From a bacterium (GTDB lineage Bacteria; Actinomycetota; Acidimicrobiia; Spongiisociales; Spongiisociaceae), in the NCBI GenBank assembly GCA_028820935.1, contig JAPPHZ010000028.1, forward strand, positions 1 through 45,978: a DNA stretch of 45,978 nucleotides, read 5' to 3'. Position 1 is the stretch's first letter. Every line of letters starts with the position of its first letter. Position numbers and translations under genes: made by a program. The notes under the pieces were generated by a model, which had not been told where the DNA came from, made no database searches, and saw only the letters and a list, made by a program, of their open reading frames with translations. Shown piece after piece: positions 24,841-32,974 of this stretch.

Positions 24841-25798
24841 TTGCTTCCCTGGCGGCGGCCACGAGCACGTCCTCGAGGCGCCTGAGGCTGGTTCCCAGCC
24901 TGCGGACAGACGAGCCCGACGACTCGAGGGCGTCGCGCATCACGGTGAAGGCGTCCTCGGATCGTGTCACGACCGTCACCACCGCCCCGTCCAGGGTGGC
25001 GGACACGCCCCGGCGGGTCAGCGCCTCGACCAGGGGCCGGGGGTCGCCGTAGACCTCCACGGACAGGCGGTCCCCCTCCCCCGGAGGGTCGAGGGGCGCC
25101 GAGTGGATCAGCCGCCCGGCGTCGAGCATCACCACCCAGTCGCAGGTCCGCTCGATGTCGTCGAGGATGTGGGACGAGAACAGCACGTTCATGCCGAACT
25201 CGCGGAACCGGGCTATCAACTCCAGCATCTGGTCGCGCCCGGCGGGGTCGAGACCCGAGGCGGGTTCGTCCAGGAGCACCAGTTCGGGGTCGTGCACGAT
25301 GCTCTGGGCAAGCTTGACACGCTGCTGCATCCCGGTGGAGAAGTCCCCCAGGTAGCGGAACCGCTCCTCGTGCAACCCCACCAGGAAGAGGGTCTCCGAA
25401 GCCCTCCTCCGCGCCTCGACCGGAGGGATCCCGCCGAGTTCCGCGGCGTACGCTACGAAGTCGGCCGCGGTCTGGTCCAGGGGAAGGCACTTGTTCTCGG
25501 GCATGTAGCCGATCCGCTCCCGGAGCCCGGCCGGGTCCTCGGCCACCGGCGTTCCGAATACCGAGATCTTCCCGTAGGTCGGCCGGATGAGGCCGAGCAC
25601 GAGCCTGATGAGGGTGGTCTTGCCGGCGCCGTTGGCCCCGATGAGGCCGGTCACTCCGGGCTGGACGTCCAGGTCGACGTCCTCGAGCGCCCTGATGTTC
25701 CCGTAGCGCTTGTGGAGACCGCCGGCCTCGATGATCGGCGCGCCGGCCTCCGGCGTGGTCCGGCGTTCGGTCACGAGCCCGCTCTCACGCGAGCGCAC
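24833..25798 (-). CDS. ABC transporter ATP-binding protein, first gene of operon
   Basis: 321 residues. Walker A GANGAGKTT, signature FSTGMQQRVKLAQ, Walker B LVLLDEPASGLDP and switch SSHIL, with a C-terminal extension as in drug and lantibiotic exporters. The operon ATPase-permease-ATPase-permease with every junction overlapping suggests one complex or two closely co-made exporters. The start is a GTG at 25798; another in-frame GTG eight codons later is possible. Upstream lies a 25-bp tandem duplication. Confidence 0.87.
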   Translation of the reverse strand: MRSRESGLVTERRTTPEAGAPIIEAGGLHKRYGNIRALEDVDLDVQPGVTGLIGANGAGKTTLIRLVLGLIRPTYGKISVFGTPVAEDPAGLRERIGYMPENKCLPLDQTAADFVAYAAELGGIPPVEARRRASETLFLVGLHEERFRYLGDFSTGMQQRVKLAQSIVHDPELVLLDEPASGLDPAGRDQMLELIARFREFGMNVLFSSHILDDIERTCDWVVMLDAGRLIHSAPLDPPGEGDRLSVEVYGDPRPLVEALTRRGVSATLDGAVVTVVTRSEDAFTVMRDALESSGSSVRRLGTSLRRLEDVLVAAAREANG

Positions 25799-25852
25799 CG
25801 TGTCTCATCCGGAAGTCCTTTCGGGAGCATCTCACCTGGCTCGCCCTTGACC

Positions 25853-25902
25853 GCCGGGCGGGCGGTGCGAGCATGAAGCCGGGCGGGCGGTGCGAGCATG
25901 AA
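25853..25902. repeat. 25-bp perfect tandem duplication upstream of the ABC operon
   Basis: Two contiguous identical 25-base units, beginning GCCGGGCGGGCGGTGCG and ending AGCATGAA, lie at 25853-25877 and 25878-25902. They lie 55 bases upstream of the ABC operon start, in its probable promoter or leader region. The gap 25799-26057 has no other supported gene. Confidence 0.85.
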
Positions 25903-26057
25903 CTCTACTGTTCTAAAGGTCGCGCCAGATGTCAATGGGGGATGGCCCTCGCGATACCCGGATCGCCGGGCGGAACATCGGGATAGTTCCCTCCGTCGGC
26001 CGCACAGCCGGTCGGGATTCGGGAGTTCGACCTCGACTGACGCGCTCTCGGAGCCGT

Positions 26058-26330
26058 TCAGCCCGACGTAGGATCCGGGCCTTCCCGGCGGCGCCGGGAG
26101 CGGGACGACCGCTTGTCCTTCATCTTGGCGGACCGGTCCGCCATCCAGGAGCGCACCCGCGCCAGGAGTTCCCGGGCCCACCTGAACTCGGAGGACCACA
26201 CGAGCAGGCCCGCCACCAGGAGCACGGTCCCGGGGATGATGGGGAGCACGAGCCCGGCCAGTGCCAGCAGGATGAGGAGCCCGCCGCCGATGGCCACCAA
26301 TACCCTCCGGAAGTTCTTCTGGAGCCTCAT
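26058..26330 (-). CDS. Small membrane protein, PGPGW-like family
   Basis: 90 residues. A hydrophobic hairpin (about 10-47) with LVLPIIPGTVLLVAGLLVW, then a basic cytoplasmic tail. The PGT/PGP turn between two helices and the WA-x-x-L-L-x-x-V-R-x-W-M tail resemble the PGPGW small transmembrane family, whose role is unknown. It lies 33 bases after metG on the same strand and is probably its operon partner. Confidence 0.65.
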   Translation of the reverse strand: MRLQKNFRRVLVAIGGGLLILLALAGLVLPIIPGTVLLVAGLLVWSSEFRWARELLARVRSWMADRSAKMKDKRSSRSRRRREGPDPTSG

Positions 26331-26363
26331 CTCTTCGTGCCTGCCACGCCGGATCGGGCCTGC

Positions 26364-28007
26364 TCAGCCGCGGCTCTCCGCCTCGACCTTCCGGTAGAGC
26401 GGAGAGACTTCACCGAGCGGGGTTCCGGCCGGGACCGGAGCGCCGACCCATCCCTGCTCGGCGACGGTGCCGGGAAGGCCCAGCATCGAGTGGAGCCGTT
26501 CCGTGGTCACGGGGAGGTAGGGGGCGAGTGCGAGCTTGAGGTGGTTGATGGCGTCGAGGGAGTTCTTCAGGACGGTGGCCGCCGCCTCCCGGTCGGTCTT
26601 CACCAGCTTCCAGGGCTCGGTGGCGTTGAGGTAGGCGTTGATCCTCGCCGCCCCCTCCATCGCCGTCCTGAGCCCGGCCCTGAGCTCCACCCGCTCTATG
26701 TGGGCCGCCACCTGGTCGAGGGTCCGCCCGGCCGAGTCCAGGATCTCCTGGCCCATGGCGGTCTGCTCGCCCCGTTGGGGTACCCGGGCCGAGAACCCCG
26801 ACCGGGTCATGGAGAGCACCCGGTGGACCAGGTTGCCCCAGGTGGCGACCAGCTCGTCGTTGATGCGGCGGTCCAGCTCCTCCTCGGACACCTCGGTGTC
26901 GTTGTTCTCGGGCAGGTTGGCGGCCAGCGCGTAGCGGAGCGCGTCCGGCTCGTAGACCTCGAGGGCGGCGCCGATGGTCAGGCCGATGCCCCGGCTCGCC
27001 GAGGCCTTCCCGCCGCGGAAGGTCACGTACTGGTTGGCGGGGACGTTGGTCGGTAGCTCCAGGCCGCCGTATCCCATCAGCATGGCCGGCCAGATGATGG
27101 TGTGGAAGGGGATGTTGTCCTTGCCGATGAAGTAGTAGTGCTCCGCCTCGGGGTTCTCCCACCAGTCCTTCCAGGCGTCGGGGGTGTGCTGGATCTGCGC
27201 CCATTCCTTGGCGGCGGACAGGTAGCCGATCACCGCGTCGAACCAGACGTAGATCTTCTTGCCCTCGCCGAGGCCCTCCACCGGGATGTCGACTCCCCAG
27301 TCGATGTCCCGCGTGATCGCCCGGTCCTGGAGGCCCTCCTCGATCCAGCCCAGGGAGAAGTTCAGCACATGGCGGCGCCAGCCCTCGCGGGACCGCAACC
27401 ACTTCTCGAGGCGGTCGGAGAAGTCGGGCAGGCGCAGGTAGAAGTGGTCGGTCTCCCGCCGGACCGGGGTCGCTCCGGACAGCTTGGAACGGGCGTCGAT
27501 CAGGTCGACCGGATCGAGGGTGCGGCCGCAGCCGTCGCACTGGTCCCCGCGGGCCTCGGGGTAGTCGCAGTGGGGGCAGACGCCCTCGACGTAGCGGTCG
27601 GGGAGGAACCGGCCCGCGTCCGGGTCGTAGAACTGCTCGGAGGTCCGGCGGTCGATGTGGCCGTTCTCGTGCAGGCGGCTGAAGATGTCCTGGGTGACAT
27701 CGTGGTGGTTCCGGGTCCCGGTGGACGTGTAGAGCTCCCACTGGATGGCCAGCGCCTTCCATCCGGCCACGAACTCGGCGTGGTAGCGGTCCACGATCTC
27801 CTGCGGGGTGACGCCTTCCTGGTCGGCGCGGACCGTGATCGGGGTGCCGTGGACGTCGCTCCCCGACACCATCAGGGTGCGGTTGCCGACCAGACGGTTG
27901 TAGCGGGCGAAGATGTCGGCGGGCAGGTAGGCGCCGGCCAGGTGTCCCAGGTGCCTGGATCCGGATGCGTAGGGCCAGGCCACGGCCACGAGAATGTTTC
28001 GAACCAT
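26364..28007 (-). CDS. metG: Methionyl-tRNA synthetase
   Basis: 547 residues. Charges tRNA-Met. HLGH (19-22) is the HIGH motif; a zinc knuckle uses C144, C147, C157 and C160; WFDAVIGYL is conserved. The KMSKS loop reads KASAS (334-338), so the second Lys is absent. There is no C-terminal tRNA-binding (EMAP) domain. The ATG at 28007 gives MVRNILVA and is preceded by TACCCT six bases upstream, indicating a leaderless start. Confidence 0.93.
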   Translation of the reverse strand: MVRNILVAVAWPYASGSRHLGHLAGAYLPADIFARYNRLVGNRTLMVSGSDVHGTPITVRADQEGVTPQEIVDRYHAEFVAGWKALAIQWELYTSTGTRNHHDVTQDIFSRLHENGHIDRRTSEQFYDPDAGRFLPDRYVEGVCPHCDYPEARGDQCDGCGRTLDPVDLIDARSKLSGATPVRRETDHFYLRLPDFSDRLEKWLRSREGWRRHVLNFSLGWIEEGLQDRAITRDIDWGVDIPVEGLGEGKKIYVWFDAVIGYLSAAKEWAQIQHTPDAWKDWWENPEAEHYYFIGKDNIPFHTIIWPAMLMGYGGLELPTNVPANQYVTFRGGKASASRGIGLTIGAALEVYEPDALRYALAANLPENNDTEVSEEELDRRINDELVATWGNLVHRVLSMTRSGFSARVPQRGEQTAMGQEILDSAGRTLDQVAAHIERVELRAGLRTAMEGAARINAYLNATEPWKLVKTDREAAATVLKNSLDAINHLKLALAPYLPVTTERLHSMLGLPGTVAEQGWVGAPVPAGTPLGEVSPLYRKVEAESRG

Positions 28008-28013
28008 GCTCCT

Positions 28014-28019
28014 AGGGTA
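28014..28019 (-). promoter_or_regulatory. -10 box (TACCCT) of metG
   Basis: TACCCT on the minus strand ends six bases before the metG ATG. AGGAGC in between is too close to the ATG to work as a normal ribosome site. Confidence 0.5.
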
Positions 28020-28087
28020 CCGGAGTCGTTCCACCCGGCCCGCGCGGCGGCGCCGTACCGGGCGATTTCGCGGCCGCGGCCGGGGCC

Positions 28088-28093
28088 TACGAT
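28088..28093 (+). promoter_or_regulatory. -10 box (TACGAT) of membrane protein gene
   Basis: TACGAT ends nine bases before the ATG at 28103; no Shine-Dalgarno sequence is present. Confidence 0.45.
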
Positions 28094-28102
28094 TGGGACG
28101 GT

Positions 28103-28819
28103 ATGAGTGCTGCGGCCTCCCTGGCGGCCGGCTTGGTCGCCACCCTGTTCTGCGTCGACCTGGTGCGACGCTACCGGGCCTCGCCGAGCCCTCATACCGC
28201 CGCCTACGCGGCCGGCATCGGGTTCTTCGCCCTGGCCACCTGGGCCCTGTTCGTGGGGACCGCCACCGGGTGGACCTCGGCCAGCTACCGGACCTTCTTC
28301 CTGTTCGGGGCGATCGTGAACATCCCGGTCTTGGCGCTGGGCTCGATGTTCCTGGTGGTGGGGCGGAGGGCCGGCCACGTGATGCTGCTGCTCATGTTCC
28401 CGTTCTTCGCCATCGCCCTACCCACCACCCTGGCACAGCCGTTCGATGCCGGTTCCCTGCCGGCGGGCGGGGTGCCGAGCGCCCGCGACCTGTGGGCGGA
28501 CATGTTCGGACCCCGTCTGTGGTCGGTCATCGGCGGGCGCCTGGGCGGAACCATCATCATCCTGCTGGCCCTGGTGTCGCTGGTCCGCTTCCTCCGCAAG
28601 AACCCGCGGCTGGCATGGGGCAACCTGGCCATCGTCGCGGGGACGCTGGCGGCCGCCACCGGGGGGACCATCCTGGCCCAGGGTGCGGACTGGGGGTTCG
28701 CCGCCTCGCTGCTGGTGGCGGTCACCTTCATCTGGGCCGGCTACCGCATCGCCTCGGGAGCCCGCCGCGCCCGCCCCGCCGCAGCCGAGGGCGGGGCACA
28801 GCCCGTCCGGCGAGAGTGA
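28103..28819 (+). CDS. Polytopic membrane protein of unknown function
   Basis: 238 residues with about seven hydrophobic helices (from 5-20 to 205-225), short charged loops and an Ala/Arg-rich cytoplasmic tail. I do not recognise the family. Divergent from metG with a 95-base gap and a leaderless-type start. GC3 is very high and even along the gene, so it is very likely coding. Confidence 0.75.
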   Translation: MSAAASLAAGLVATLFCVDLVRRYRASPSPHTAAYAAGIGFFALATWALFVGTATGWTSASYRTFFLFGAIVNIPVLALGSMFLVVGRRAGHVMLLLMFPFFAIALPTTLAQPFDAGSLPAGGVPSARDLWADMFGPRLWSVIGGRLGGTIIILLALVSLVRFLRKNPRLAWGNLAIVAGTLAAATGGTILAQGADWGFAASLLVAVTFIWAGYRIASGARRARPAAAEGGAQPVRRE

Positions 28820-28884
28820 TCCGGTCGGGTCTCGGCCCTCCCGCTGCAGTAGAGCGATCGCGCGGTCTGGCCGTCCCGAGTCCC

Positions 28885-29144
28885 GAAGAACGCGAAAATC
28901 GCCACGGACCGGCGTCCCCGCAGGGCCCGGCCCCCGCCGCCACCACCGTTGGGTTCGGAGCGCGGCCGGCCATGCCGGGCTTGCCGCCGTCGTGACCGGC
29001 GACCGGCGCTCCGCAAACCTCAGATATGTTGCCTCCGGACCGGCCGGACCGATCGGATCTCGCAGCGTCGGCCGGTTCAGGTGCTTGGCAATGGGCAACG
29101 TATCGCGGGGATGTGACAGGTTCAACCCCTTTGTTCCACCCCTT
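28885..29144 (+). repeat. R1 dispersed repeat, copy D
   Basis: Head GAAGAACGCGAAAATCGCC, C-rich CCGCCGCCACCACC, GGAGCGCGGCCGGCCATGC, CGTCGGCCGGTTCAGGTGC, GGCAACGTATCGCGGGGATG and tail GTGACAGGTTCAACCCC followed by TTGTTCCACCCCTTC. Downstream sequence is also shared with the partial copies F and G. The 28820-29224 gap holds only this. Confidence 0.8.
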
Positions 29145-29224
29145 CTATCCGTGCCCTTTCCAGCCGGAGTGACGGCCCTGCCGCCTCGGCTTCCGGGCCC
29201 GCCTCATGCCCACGAGATCTCCCG

Positions 29225-29410
29225 TCATGCCAGCACGGCGAGGATAAGTCCGGTGGCCGACGCAACCATCGCGAACACCAATCCGGCGAACCACATCGTC
29301 TCCCGGAACCTCGCACGGTCGGACTCCCGCATTGCCTCAACCAGAGCGGCCATCGCCTCGGCCTTGATGCGTTCGGCCTGAGCCTCCACGAATCCCTCTG
29401 TGACCGTCAT
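29225..29410 (-). CDS. Small tail-anchored membrane protein
   Basis: 61 residues: a charged amphipathic helix (residues 1-37, AQAERIKAEAMAALVEAM and RESDRARFRE) and one C-terminal membrane helix (about 38-60) ending right at the stop. GAGGGGG about seven bases upstream supports the ATG at 29410. It lies between R1 copies D and F. It has the reverse topology of the other coiled-coil genes here; holin-accessory XhlA-like proteins share the layout, but no sequence match is claimed. Function unknown. Confidence 0.6.
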   Translation of the reverse strand: MTVTEGFVEAQAERIKAEAMAALVEAMRESDRARFRETMWFAGLVFAMVASATGLILAVLA

Positions 29411-29520
29411 CGCTTGACCCCCTCGAAGACTTCTCGCTTTTTGCGGGGAGGTGCTGGTCTGACCTCCATCCTATATGCCAACCGCTGTAACGGCTGTTCC
29501 CTTCGACTCTGCTACCCAGC

Positions 29521-29605
29521 ACGATCGGAACAACGCCCCGGTGCTTGGCGGTCGGTAACGTATCGCGGGGGTGTGACGTGTTCAACCCTGTTCCACCCCT
29601 GCTGG
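29521..29605 (+). repeat. R1 partial copy F
   Basis: Carries only the 3' half of R1: GGTGCTTGGCGGTCGGTAAC, GTATCGCGGGGG and GTGACGTGTTCAACCC, then TGTTCCACCCC. A hairpin-forming CCCGTCTCC...GGGGACGGG follows at about 29610-29650. Gap 29411-29799 has no other supported feature. Confidence 0.7.
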
Positions 29606-29799
29606 TCGTGCCCGTCTCCTACGGGTGCTTCGCCTCCCTATAGGGGACGGGAAGCGCTTGCCGGACCCGGCCGGTTCCTCCGGGCATCCGTCCGCAACGA
29701 GGCCCATGCCTGGCGATGGGATCGCCGTCACTGCTGCCGTGGTAACAGCCGGGGCCCGCGTGTCATGGTTGTCAACGTCCGGTGAATACCGAGCACGTT

Positions 29800-29890
29800 C
29801 TCGCAGCATCGGCCGGTTCAGGTGCTTGGCAACGGGCAACGTATCGCGGGGATGTGACATGTTCAACCCCCCTGTTCCCACCCCTCCATT
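29800..29890 (+). repeat. R1 partial copy G, next to rmuC
   Basis: Carries CATCGGCCGGTTCAGGTGC, GGCAACGGGCAACGTATCGC and GTGACATGTTCAACCCC, then TGTTCCCACCCC, 52 bases beyond the rmuC stop. Closest to copy D. Confidence 0.75.
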
Positions 29891-29941
29891 CCGTGCCGGT
29901 CTCCCAGGGTGGCACTATCCCCGTCTCTGGGGAAAGGGGCG

Positions 29942-31126
29942 CTAGCCCGACTCGGCCAGTTCCTCCGGGGCCGCGGCAGGGTGCGCCAGGCCGTCGCTGT
30001 CGGGTGCGCCGGTCAGGGCCGGTTTGGGGGTGCGGGTCTTGAGATCCTCGATGCGGTCCAGCGTCCGCTCCAGCTTCCGTTGCCGGGTGGTCGTCAGCTC
30101 CCCGAACGCGGAGTTGAGACGGCCCAGGTGGCGCTCCGCCAGTTCGACCTTCGCCACGTAGCGGCCCCATTCCTCGGCGAAGACGGTCAGGTGGTCGAGT
30201 ATCTCCTGGGAGGACCGCTCCAGGGCGATGGTGTCCATCGCCTGGCGCACCAGCGAGACCATCCCGAACAGCGTGAAGGGGGAGCACACCACCACCCGCA
30301 CCGACAGCGCTTGGTCCAGCAGTTGCGCGTGGTGCTCGTGGATGAAGGCGTAGACCCGCTCGTTGGGAACGAACATCAGGACGAACCCGACCGTGCTGAT
30401 CGACTCGCGGTAGGCATCGCGCCGGGATGTCTCCAGGATGTGGCGCCACACCGCCCTCCCGAAGTCCTTGACCGCGGCCTCCTCCTCGTCGGGCGTTCCG
30501 GCCTCCAGGTAGCGGACGTAGGCCTCCAGGGGGAACTTCACGTCCATGTGGAGGAGCCGCCCGTCCGGTAGGTCGAAGCTGAAGTCGGGCCGGGTGCCGG
30601 CGCTGGTGGTCAACTGCTTGCGGTAGTTCACCCCCTCGATCAGCCCGGCCGAACGCAGGATGTCGTCGGCCATCCGCTCTCCCCACTGACCCCTGGCCTG
30701 AGAGTTCCCGAGGATGTCGTTGAGCCGCTGGGTGGAGTCGAGCAGCCGGCTCTGCTGGTCGGCGGCGTTGCGCAGGCTCTCGGTGAGGCCCTCGTGCTGG
30801 GCGGCCCGGTCCTTCTGGAGCTCGGCCACCAGCCCCCGGATGCCGGACAGCTCCTCGTTGACCCTGGCGACCAGCGGCTCCCACTTGGTGTCGAAGACGT
30901 CACGCTCGCGGGCGATCTCGGCGTGGCCGGTCCGGATCTCGGCCCGGCCGGTCTCGAGATGGGTCTGGAACGCCTGCCCGGTCACCCGCACCACCTGCTC
31001 CACCAGCGCGTTGGGATCCACTGCCAGCTCCGGGCCACGACCCCGCCGCCGGGCCAGGGCCAATCCCACCCCCGCCCCGAGGGCGCCGGCGAGAACAAGA
31101 CCGAGAATGACGGTGATGATGTCCAT
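29942..31126 (-). CDS. rmuC: DNA recombination protein RmuC family
   Basis: 394 residues. An N-terminal membrane helix (about 3-22), a coiled-coil region (about 40-130), then the RmuC nuclease-like domain (about 150-340, with GQWGE, FSFDLPDGRLLHMDVKFP and FVPNERVYAFIH). RmuC limits recombination at inverted repeats, which is notable next to so many palindromic repeats, though that link is only inference. Starts at 31126 (MDIITVILG) or 31135 (MPGMDI); no ribosome site decides between them. Confidence 0.88.
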   Translation of the reverse strand: MDIITVILGLVLAGALGAGVGLALARRRGRGPELAVDPNALVEQVVRVTGQAFQTHLETGRAEIRTGHAEIARERDVFDTKWEPLVARVNEELSGIRGLVAELQKDRAAQHEGLTESLRNAADQQSRLLDSTQRLNDILGNSQARGQWGERMADDILRSAGLIEGVNYRKQLTTSAGTRPDFSFDLPDGRLLHMDVKFPLEAYVRYLEAGTPDEEEAAVKDFGRAVWRHILETSRRDAYRESISTVGFVLMFVPNERVYAFIHEHHAQLLDQALSVRVVVCSPFTLFGMVSLVRQAMDTIALERSSQEILDHLTVFAEEWGRYVAKVELAERHLGRLNSAFGELTTTRQRKLERTLDRIEDLKTRTPKPALTGAPDSDGLAHPAAAPEELAESG

Positions 31127-31135
31127 GCCCGGCAT

Positions 31136-31428
31136 GGTAAGGGCGGGGTGTGACACATTCCGGGATTGCCCCCGCTTCGACGCCGCGACCCCACCGGTTC
31201 CCTCCGTGCTGTGATGCCACCCGGCCACGGTCAGCAGCCCGTCATGGCTGCTTGTTATATTCTGAGAATGATGACAGAATGACAAAATCTTCTGCCATAG
31301 ACCAACCAATAGAATAAGAGGATTGATATATAGTACGTATGTTGGACGGTCACAGCTCAGGACAGGATGTCGACAACGGTGTGCTGGCGAGACGAATCTG
31401 TAGAATCGAGAAGTGAAGGAGAGAGCAC
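31136..31428. other. AT-rich divergent promoter region
   Basis: Between rmuC and the coiled-coil gene. About 31245-31345 is strongly AT-rich (GCTTGTTATATTCTG, GACAAAATCTTC, GATTGATATATAGTACG). GGGGTGTGACACATTCCG near 31149 resembles the tail of R1. TAGAAT at 31401-31406 is the likely -10 box for the gene at 31429. Confidence 0.5.
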
Positions 31429-31836
31429 GTGACCGCGCAGTTCGTTGATTGGGGAACACTCCTCACGCTGCTGGGTCTGCTGGGCAGTGTCGTGGGTCTG
31501 GCGGTGGGGCTCCTCTGGCGTGCGATAGCCGCGCAGATGAAGATGCTGCACGAGCGCTTCGACAAGCAGGACGGGCGTTTCGACAAACAGGACAACGACA
31601 TGGCTGAGTTGAGGTCGGACGTGGGGGAGTTGAAGACGGACATGGCAGTGGTGAAGAACGATCTCGGGCATGTGAAGAACGATCTCGGCCAGCTGAGAGA
31701 CGATTTTGGCCATCTCCGGTCTCGCTACGATCGGATGGACGACAACATCGTCCAGATCATGCGCGACCTCGGTCGGTTGGAGGGCGGGCAGCGGAGTGCC
31801 TCCCCGAAGGAGAAGATCGGCGCCGGCGGCTCGTAG
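31429..31836 (+). CDS. Small membrane-anchored coiled-coil protein (family member 2)
   Basis: 135 residues: membrane helix (about 9-33), then a long heptad-rich coiled coil (about 36-115) with RFDKQDGRFDKQD and repeated VKNDLG units, ending PKEKIGAGGS. GAAGGAGAG six bases before the GTG at 31429 and TAGAAT at 31401 support the start. The C-terminal KIGAGGS matches KVAAGGS of the broken copy at 36981-37294, and both begin M-x-x-Q-x-V-D, so they are paralogues. Function unknown. Confidence 0.72.
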   Translation: MTAQFVDWGTLLTLLGLLGSVVGLAVGLLWRAIAAQMKMLHERFDKQDGRFDKQDNDMAELRSDVGELKTDMAVVKNDLGHVKNDLGQLRDDFGHLRSRYDRMDDNIVQIMRDLGRLEGGQRSASPKEKIGAGGS

Positions 31837-31912
31837 GGCCCAAGGACAGGGTCCGGTCCGCAGCAGTTAACCAGCGCTCAGGCTTGTCCGGTCATAGCTC
31901 CGATCGCCTCCC
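31837..31912. other. Short spacer before MITE-like element
   Basis: No gene, repeat or terminator hairpin recognised here. Confidence 0.4.
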
Positions 31913-32012
31913 CTAGTGGTCTGTCTGTGTAATGGCGGTGTGGTATGGCGAGGCAGCGACGGGGCGCCGATGGCCGCCAGAGCACCCGGTTGTTTCGCAG
32001 ACAGACCACTAG
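31913..32012 (+). mobile_element. MITE-like element, copy 2 (100 bp)
   Basis: Perfect 15-bp terminal inverted repeats: CTAGTGGTCTGTCTG (31913-31927) and CAGACAGACCACTAG (31998-32012). The interior has GGCGGTGTGGTATGGCG and GGGGCGCCGATGGCCGCC, shared with the minus strand of 1120-1293, but lacks about 70 central bases present there. It is too short to code for a transposase, so it would depend on one supplied in trans. It sits between two coiled-coil genes. Confidence 0.85.
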
Positions 32013-32042
32013 CTTCCCATGTGTTCGGGGACCATCCGCCGG

Positions 32043-32078
32043 AGCTGGAGGCATCCTCCAGGATTCCTAGCTCCAGCT
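32043..32078. repeat. Nested inverted repeat
   Basis: AGCTGGAG (32043-32050) pairs with CTCCAGCT (32071-32078), and CTGGAGG (32045) pairs alternatively with CCTCCAG (32055-32061). Two exclusive hairpins are possible. No T-tract follows. The following 32080-32290 is moderately AT-rich and otherwise empty, serving as upstream region of the next gene. Confidence 0.55.
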
Positions 32079-32310
32079 AGGCCGACGGCGGTCTGGGACC
32101 AGAGTCGTCGCATTCCGGATACAACGGCCTATCTGGTCGAGATGTAATGGCGAACATGTGACAATGTAATTTTTCCCATCAATTTCAGACGTATCGTTAA
32201 CAAGATAACACTATCGTCATGGCAATAGGCAGAGGGACCGGTCGGTTGGGGGCCACACTGACCGCGTCTCTCGACGCCCTTCTTGAACGCCCGTAGTAAG
32301 GAGTGAGCTA

Positions 32311-32607
32311 ATGGATGTAGGGCTGGCATGGCTATTTCTCCTGAGCCTGATCGGGGTGATCTTCGTGATCGTGCTGCCCGACAGGATGACGTTGAAGTCC
32401 TCGGAGCACCGCATCGAAAGGCTGGAGGAGAAACTGTCGGACTTGCAGCGCGACCTGTGGGACTTGCAGTCGGACGTGCGGTCTATGCGGGTGGATGTGT
32501 CGACACTTGAGAGGGGCCAGGCGAGGTTGGACGACAGGGTTCCCGAGATGAGTTCGGCCCTCCGGAACCTGAAGGTCGACTTGGCGTCTGTCAAGAGGTG
32601 GTCTTAG
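32311..32607 (+). CDS. Small membrane-anchored coiled-coil protein (family member 3)
   Basis: 98 residues: membrane helix (about 4-24), then coiled coil (about 30-95; RIERLEEKLSDLQRDLWDLQ). AAGGAG eight bases before the ATG fixes the start. Same layout as the genes at 16213 and 31429, though sequence similarity is mainly in heptad pattern. An AT-rich segment (about 32140-32215) lies upstream. Function unknown. Confidence 0.7.
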   Translation: MDVGLAWLFLLSLIGVIFVIVLPDRMTLKSSEHRIERLEEKLSDLQRDLWDLQSDVRSMRVDVSTLERGQARLDDRVPEMSSALRNLKVDLASVKRWS

Positions 32608-32815
32608 CCACACGAACCGCGCCCGGAGAGCTTCGACCACGAGAGGCCGTCAAAGCCGTCTCGATCCTTGGCTAGGCGGAGGTCGGGTTGACCTAGTCCG
32701 TTTCCGATTGTGAGGGCCGCTCCAGCTGGTTGGTGCGGGCCGTTCCTGCCGGGCGGCTGTAAGCACTGCCTGAGGTTGGTCCGCCCCGCAGGCCTCCCGC
32801 AGCGGCCCCCGACCA

Positions 32816-32831
32816 CACGTATATATATGTG
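32816..32831. repeat. TATATATA palindrome, copy 1
   Basis: CACGTATATATATGTG is a near-perfect palindrome in GC-rich surroundings. With its flanks (CTCCCGC before; GAACCG, ACACG and ACCGCC after) it matches a second site at 37464-37483. Both lie 170-210 bases after a coiled-coil gene. No gene is supported in 32608-32974. Confidence 0.6.
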
Positions 32832-32958
32832 CAGGAGGAACCGGCCACACGCCTGACCGCCCCGATCCACAAGCAACTCCGCAGCGCGCAGCCCCGGATC
32901 GCAACCCCGCCGACCCCATTACCTCACGCGCCACGAACCGGCCAACCGACACTCGGGG

Positions 32959-32964
32959 TACCCT
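32959..32964 (+). promoter_or_regulatory. -10 box (TACCCT) of deoC
   Basis: TACCCT ends ten bases before the deoC ATG at 32975, with no Shine-Dalgarno sequence in between. Confidence 0.45.
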
Positions 32965-32974
32965 TCCAAACACG

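Noticed and set aside
29610-29650. Second tRNA or structured RNA in the 29 kb repeat cluster
   Set aside because: The CCCGTC/GACGGG hairpin has no cloverleaf partner arms and no T-loop.
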